Shown here piece by piece: positions 30,674 to 34,752 of a stretch of DNA of 34,752 nt (positions are counted from its first letter, which is position 1; each line of letters starts with the position of its first letter). Made by a program: the position numbers and the translations under genes. The notes below the pieces were generated by a model, which did no database searches, was not told the origin of the DNA, and was given only the letters and a program-made list of their open reading frames with translations. Source of the DNA: a virus; the IMG/VR virus record IMGVR_UViG_3300027870_000009, positions 1-34,752 of that record, one strand, 5' to 3'.

Positions 30674-33175
30674 ATGGAAAACGCAGATTATCAAGCGTTC
30701 ATTGAAAACAAGATACCAGTGCCAGTCTACGGCGGATTTGATCTTGATTTAAGCGAAGTCAATCCAATGCTCAAGGATCATCAAAAAGCAGCGGTATTGT
30801 GGGCAGTAAAAGGAGGATGCAGGGCGTTATTTGAAGCGTTCGGATTAGGTAAAACCTTTCAACAATTGGAAGTTATCCGTTTAACACTCAAACATGCAGG
30901 TGGTCGTGGTTTGATCATTGCGCCGCTGGGTGTACGTCAAGAATTCAAACGCGATGCTGAAAAGCTAGGTATCGACATCAAGTTCATTCGACGCATTGAA
31001 GAGTGTGGCGATGATGGAATTTACATCACGAACTATGAAACGGTGCGCGATGGCAAGCTCGATCCAAACTTGTTCACGGCGGTTACGTTGGATGAAGCAT
31101 CATGTTTGCGTAGTTATGGCAGTCAAACATATCAGACGTTTTTAACTTTATTTAAAAAGGTTAAATATAAATACGTGGCAACTGCAACTCCAAGTCCAAA
31201 CCGATACAAAGAGCTAATCCATTACGCTGGTTTTCTTGGGATCATGGACACTGGTCAAGCACTTACCCGATGGTTTCAGCGCGATTCTACGCAAGCGAAT
31301 AACTTGACGCTATATCCTCACAAAGAGGTCGAGTTTTGGTTGTGGATTAGTAGCTGGGCTTTATTCCTGCAACGTCCAAGTGATTTGGGCTTTGATGATA
31401 CTGGATATGATTTACCTAAGCTTCACATTCATTATCATGAAGTGCAAACGAAGGTTCGCGAGATCGTTGACCTAGATGGTCAGATATCAATGTTCGCTGA
31501 TGCTGCATTGTCGCTCAAAGATGCATCACGAGAAAAACGCGAATCATTGCATGAGCGCGTGGCTAAGACAGTCGAGATTATCCAATCACAACCAGATGAT
31601 AGTTTCATCCTTTGGCACGATCAGGAAAGCGAAAGGCATGCGCTATGCAAAGCAATACCTGAGGCGAAAGATGTATTTGGATCGCAAGATTTAGATTTAC
31701 GTGAACAGCGGATCATTGATTTTGGTGATGGAAAATATAAGTACCTTGCGACCAAGCCTGTTATCGCTGGATCAGGGTGTAACTTTCAGCGTCACTGCAA
31801 CAATGCGATTTTTGTTGGCATTGGATTTAAGTTCAATGACTTCATTCAGGCGGTGCATCGTATCTATCGCTTCATGCAAGACAAGGAATGTCACATCCAT
31901 TTGATTTACGCAGATACAGAACGTGAAATCCTTAAAACCCTAGAACATAAATGGCAACAACATAACTTAATGGTGGGTAAAATGACTGAAATTATACATA
32001 AACACGGCTTAAATCATTCTGAAATGGCGGACGTGTTAAAGCGCGGATTAGGCACTACACGTCTCGAAGTGAAAGGCGAAAACTTCATAGTCGCGAATAA
32101 TGATTGCGTCAAAGAAACTCGGTTGATGGAAGAAAACAGCGTAGACCTAATCGTCACATCTATTCCATTTAGTAACCATTACGAATACACGCCGCATTAT
32201 TGCGACTTTGGACACACAGATAACAATAATCACTTTTGGGCGCAGATGGATTTTCTTGCACCTGAATTATTGCGCGTTTTAAAGCCTGGTCGATTAGCAT
32301 GTATTCACGTGAAGGATCGTATCCTGTTTGGTAATGTAACAGGTGCAGGCGTTCCGACAGTTTCGCCATTTCATGCAGAAACAATTTTTCATTATCAGAA
32401 ACACGGCTTTGATTACATGGGCATGATTACCGTTGTAACAGACGTGGTACGCGAGAATAATCAGACTTATCGTCTAGGTTGGTCGGAACAATGTAAGGAT
32501 GGCACGAAGATGGGTGTAGGTTCACCTGAGTATATTATTTTGATCCGTAAGCCACAGACGGACCGCACGCGCGGCTATGCTGACGAGCCAGTGACGAAAT
32601 CAAAAGAAGATTACACTCGCGCTCAATGGCAGGTTGATGCTCATGCATTCTGGCGTTCAAGTGGAGATCGCCAATTAACTGCTGACGAAATGGCAAGTCT
32701 ACCGCATGACGTATTGTCTAAAGTCTTCACAAAGTACAGTTTAGATCAGATTTACGATTATGAGCATCACGTCAAGATCGGTGTTGAATTGGATGTGAAG
32801 GGCGCATTACCAAGTACGTTTATGTCACTAGCTCCAGGTTCGCATCATCCCGATGTATGGCACGATGTATTGCGTATGAAAACGTTAAACGGTGAACAAG
32901 CTAAAAGAAATGTTCAATTACATGTTTGTCCGTTCCAGATTGACGTTGTAGAGCGATTAATTACACGCTATAGCAACAAAGGCGACGTTGTGTTCGATCC
33001 GTTCGGCGGCTTGATGACAGTTCCATATTGCGCCGTTAAGCTAGATCGTAAAGGTCGAGCTAGTGAATTAAATACAGGTTACTTTTTCGATGGGGTTAAA
33101 TACCTAGAACAAGCTGAACGTCAAAAAGACATGCCTTCGTTGTTTGATGCTTTGGGTGAGGATGATGTCGCATGA
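30674..33175 (+). CDS. SNF2-like helicase fused to DNA methyltransferase
   Basis: An 833-residue fusion. ATG 30674 follows AAAGGA; the frame to 30629 is unlikely. Residues about 30-425 are a two-domain SF2 ATPase: GLGKT (57-61), DEAS (140-143) as motif II, VATATPS (168-174) as motif III, GSGCNFQ as motif V, and QAVHRIYRF (about 390-398) as motif VI. Residues about 470-830 are an amino-methyltransferase. Motif IV TSIPFSNHYEY (495-505) is a variant of (D/S/T)PPY. Motif I FDPFGG (774-779) lies near the end, so the order is beta-like (motif IV before motif I). It probably methylates phage DNA while moving on it, for restriction evasion or replication/packaging control. The target sequence is unknown. 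A short gene overlaps the stop. Confidence 0.85.
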   Translation: MENADYQAFIENKIPVPVYGGFDLDLSEVNPMLKDHQKAAVLWAVKGGCRALFEAFGLGKTFQQLEVIRLTLKHAGGRGLIIAPLGVRQEFKRDAEKLGIDIKFIRRIEECGDDGIYITNYETVRDGKLDPNLFTAVTLDEASCLRSYGSQTYQTFLTLFKKVKYKYVATATPSPNRYKELIHYAGFLGIMDTGQALTRWFQRDSTQANNLTLYPHKEVEFWLWISSWALFLQRPSDLGFDDTGYDLPKLHIHYHEVQTKVREIVDLDGQISMFADAALSLKDASREKRESLHERVAKTVEIIQSQPDDSFILWHDQESERHALCKAIPEAKDVFGSQDLDLREQRIIDFGDGKYKYLATKPVIAGSGCNFQRHCNNAIFVGIGFKFNDFIQAVHRIYRFMQDKECHIHLIYADTEREILKTLEHKWQQHNLMVGKMTEIIHKHGLNHSEMADVLKRGLGTTRLEVKGENFIVANNDCVKETRLMEENSVDLIVTSIPFSNHYEYTPHYCDFGHTDNNNHFWAQMDFLAPELLRVLKPGRLACIHVKDRILFGNVTGAGVPTVSPFHAETIFHYQKHGFDYMGMITVVTDVVRENNQTYRLGWSEQCKDGTKMGVGSPEYIILIRKPQTDRTRGYADEPVTKSKEDYTRAQWQVDAHAFWRSSGDRQLTADEMASLPHDVLSKVFTKYSLDQIYDYEHHVKIGVELDVKGALPSTFMSLAPGSHHPDVWHDVLRMKTLNGEQAKRNVQLHVCPFQIDVVERLITRYSNKGDVVFDPFGGLMTVPYCAVKLDRKGRASELNTGYFFDGVKYLEQAERQKDMPSLFDALGEDDVA

Positions 33176-33669
33176 AAATGCACATGACAGCCAAATGGGA
33201 GTTGATTAGTTCTGCGGAGCTAATCGACGAACTTTACCCAAACATGCAAGCCCCTGATTCATTCCTTTGCAAGATGTATCAAGGTGCGTTAGTGCCTGCG
33301 GTTTTATCGGGTGCGATTAACCAAGTTCAAAAGTGGGGCGTGACGATTGTCACGACCGCACGCGCTGATAACGGTGATATTCACACTCACGAAGTAAGTT
33401 GGTCAACAGATGAGCCAATGACATTCACAGAGTTTCTACGCGGTAAAAAAGAGTTTAGTTTGAATATTGGCTCAGGCATTCGCGTACCGTGGAAAGGTAT
33501 CAATCAGCAATGGATTAACATTGTCGATGAAGACCTTGCCGACATGACAGCGATTACCGCATGGGCTACGTGCAACTGTTTAGCTGAGGTTAAGACGAAA
33601 GGATTATCACCTTTCAGTATTAAGCAATTGCGGAATAAGTTTGTGAAATTAAATAAGGAGGCGGTATGA
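33172..33669 (+). CDS. Hypothetical protein, 165 residues
   Basis: A soluble protein that overlaps the methyltransferase stop by four bases (ATGA), starting MKMHMTAKWELISSAELIDE. It has KWGVTIVTTARADNGDIHTH in the middle and ends with a Lys-rich helix (LRNKFVKLNKEAV). No cysteine pairs, membrane segments or known catalytic motifs. Overlap with the helicase gene suggests that it is made with it, possibly as a partner, which is inference only. Confidence 0.6.
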   Translation: MKMHMTAKWELISSAELIDELYPNMQAPDSFLCKMYQGALVPAVLSGAINQVQKWGVTIVTTARADNGDIHTHEVSWSTDEPMTFTEFLRGKKEFSLNIGSGIRVPWKGINQQWINIVDEDLADMTAITAWATCNCLAEVKTKGLSPFSIKQLRNKFVKLNKEAV

Positions 33670-33857
33670 AATTAATGAATGATGTGTCTCGATGTGATGG
33701 TCGAATTGATCTGGTGGACGGTAATGAGAATTTATGGCACGAATGCTGGCAATGCGCTAGACGAACTAGCCCACGTCCTGCATTTGTTTGGATGATGACA
33801 GCGCCAAAGGTCATGCCATGCGCTGATAAAATAGAGGTTAAATATGCCACCAATTGA
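33666..33857 (+). CDS. Small zinc-finger-like protein, 63 residues
   Basis: ATG 33666 overlaps the previous stop by four bases and AAGGAGG stands upstream. Four cysteines with a CWQC pair (SRCDGRID; ECWQCARRTS; VMPCADKIE) suggest a small zinc-binding fold. The pattern ARRTSPRPAFVWMM resembles short early proteins of Moraxellaceae phages that I recall. It overlaps the next small acidic gene by 14 bases. Function unknown. Confidence 0.65.
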   Translation: MKLMNDVSRCDGRIDLVDGNENLWHECWQCARRTSPRPAFVWMMTAPKVMPCADKIEVKYATN

Positions 33858-33993
33858 TATGGATTGCGACGATGCAAATTTCTGTCACGAAGTCGAACTA
33901 AACGAACTCACATCAATTTTAATGACCGAAGAATTTAACGACGGTTTAGACAACTTTCTAGCGTTAGACGAAAACGCGGATATTATTTTTTAA
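33844..33993 (+). CDS. Very acidic small protein, 49 residues
   Basis: ATG 33844 follows GAGG at 6 bases and overlaps the preceding gene by 14 bases. It ends TAA 33991-33993. The peptide MPPIDMDCDDANFCHEVELN continues with 8 Asp and 6 Glu in total, one His and no Lys or Arg. It is too short for gene finders that cut at 60 codons. Such highly negative small proteins are typical of DNA mimics and inhibitors of restriction or CRISPR enzymes, though none can be named here. Confidence 0.6.
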   Translation: MPPIDMDCDDANFCHEVELNELTSILMTEEFNDGLDNFLALDENADIIF

Positions 33994-34004
33994 GGATGAT
34001 TAAC

Positions 34005-34589
34005 ATGCAGCAAATACAAATACCAAATGAAATTATAGATCACGCTATGGCTATGGCCGGCGTTGGGCAGACATTAAACGATATCTACGCACAATTACGC
34101 AAAGAAAAGCCAATGACCAAACCAGTTAAAGATGTGATGATAAAAATATTAACTGGTGAAGCGGTAGAAACTCCTAAAGACGAGCCATTAAAAGTTCGTT
34201 CTTCAACTAAAAACTACATGGAGCGGCGTGCAGATATTCTTGGAATTTTAGACAATAATCATTTAAAAGCTAGTGAAATATGCTTGGCAATGGGTATTGA
34301 TGCGTCACAATGCCGTCGGCTGCTATCTGCCATGCACGTTGACGGGTTACTTAATTACGTTGAGCATCATTTGAAATATCGCGTATGGTATATCAAAGGT
34401 CAGCCTGAGCCTCAATTCACTGATTACGGAATTTATAAGAAATTGAGAGCTGAGGCCAAGGAGCTGGGCTTAGTGACCTATCTAGGCAAGCCATGCGAGA
34501 AATGCGGTGGTACTGAAATCTATACAGGCGCGAATAAGTGCAAGCCTTGCTTAACTGCTTATCGTAAAACCTATTTGAAAGATTATTAA
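34005..34589 (+). CDS. Winged-helix / zinc-ribbon protein, candidate late regulator
   Basis: A 194-residue protein from ATG 34005, with AAGGAT nine bases upstream; ATG 33996 overlaps this site and is less likely. The central part (residues about 75-135) reads RRADILGILDNNHLKASEIC and then SQCRRLLSAMHVDGLLNYVE, a winged helix-turn-helix. The C-terminus has CEKC, about 13 residues, then CKPC (about 163-186), a zinc ribbon, and a basic tail. It is the last complete gene of the rightward early operon and precedes the terminase region across the window junction, so it could activate late transcription. That role is inferred from position. Confidence 0.75.
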   Translation: MQQIQIPNEIIDHAMAMAGVGQTLNDIYAQLRKEKPMTKPVKDVMIKILTGEAVETPKDEPLKVRSSTKNYMERRADILGILDNNHLKASEICLAMGIDASQCRRLLSAMHVDGLLNYVEHHLKYRVWYIKGQPEPQFTDYGIYKKLRAEAKELGLVTYLGKPCEKCGGTEIYTGANKCKPCLTAYRKTYLKDY

Positions 34590-34602
34590 GAGAGAAATCA
34601 CA

Positions 34603-34752
34603 ATGAACAAACTAATCCTAATACTCGCAATCACGCTCACAACATCGGTACAGGCAAAAGATAACTGCATATCTCTAGCAGAAATATCCGCCAACATCAT
34701 GAGCAACAGACAGCACGGAACGGATATTACGAAGCTGATTAATCTAATAAAC
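34603..34752 (+). CDS. N-terminal part of an exported small protein (runs off window)
   Basis: ATG 34603 starts MNKLILILAITLTTSVQAKD, a clear signal peptide with a likely cleavage after VQA. NCISLAEISANIMSNRQHG follows. This N-terminal pattern (signal, Cys, then a helix ending IMxNRQ) is familiar in small secreted proteins of phages of this group. The frame is open to the last base of the window. It very probably continues into the 34-residue fragment at 3-107. The function is unknown; periplasmic location is predicted. Confidence 0.7.
   Translation, partial: MNKLILILAITLTTSVQAKDNCISLAEISANIMSNRQHGTDITKLINLIN

Overview
The window reads as an almost complete genome of a tailed, contractile-tail (myovirus-type) bacteriophage of about 35 kb. 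Gene order and protein families (DUF1073 portal, DUF2213 protease, DUF2184 capsid, DUF3383 sheath, Dit-like/plug/baseplate J, DUF2612) are those of myophages of Gram-negative bacteria. An i-spanin/o-spanin pair shows that the host has an outer membrane. Several small proteins resemble, from memory, proteins of Acinetobacter and other Moraxellaceae phages, so a moraxellaceous host is my inference, not something read directly.

Layout: (1) 1-435, end of a gene plus a structured stretch with tiny ORFs. (2) 436-10378, packaging and head: small and large terminase, portal, minor head protein, a Nudix-protease-scaffold polyprotein with a probable nested scaffold start, cement protein, major capsid, head completion and neck. 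(3) 10393-20762, tail: sheath, tube, chaperone pair joined by a -1 frameshift at seven T's, short tape measure with a lytic domain, baseplate, and two receptor-binding proteins (a serine-rich repeat fibre and, from 20762, a beta-helix tailspike) that share an N-terminal anchor. (4) 23035-24492, lysis: holin, GH19-like endolysin, Rz with embedded Rz1, then a strong terminator. (5) 24599-29823, a leftward early operon: a RecT annealase and YqaJ exonuclease recombination pair, a long coiled-coil protein, small membrane peptides and unknowns. (6) 29824-29976, a divergent control region with three related operators over back-to-back promoters, next to a small Cro-like repressor gene. (7) 29977-34752, a rightward early operon: Cro-like protein, tiny Cys-rich and membrane peptides, a gene cut by an ochre codon, an 833-residue helicase-methyltransferase fusion, a very acidic small protein, and a winged-helix/zinc protein. 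It ends in an exported protein that runs off the window.

The rightward operon probably continues across the window ends into the late genes. The exported-protein fragment at 34603-34752 and the orphan C-terminus at 3-107 look like two halves of one gene, so the molecule is probably circular or circularly permuted and was opened inside that gene. No integrase, CI-type repressor, DNA polymerase, primase or DnaB-type helicase was recognised. The phage is therefore either virulent or has lost lysogeny genes, and replication probably leans on the host, the recombination pair and perhaps the helicase fusion. The most noteworthy points are the helicase-methyltransferase fusion, the Nudix-protease-scaffold fusion with a nested start, the exact U UUU UUU frameshift site, the three-operator switch with only one visible repressor, and the run of tiny unreported early peptides.
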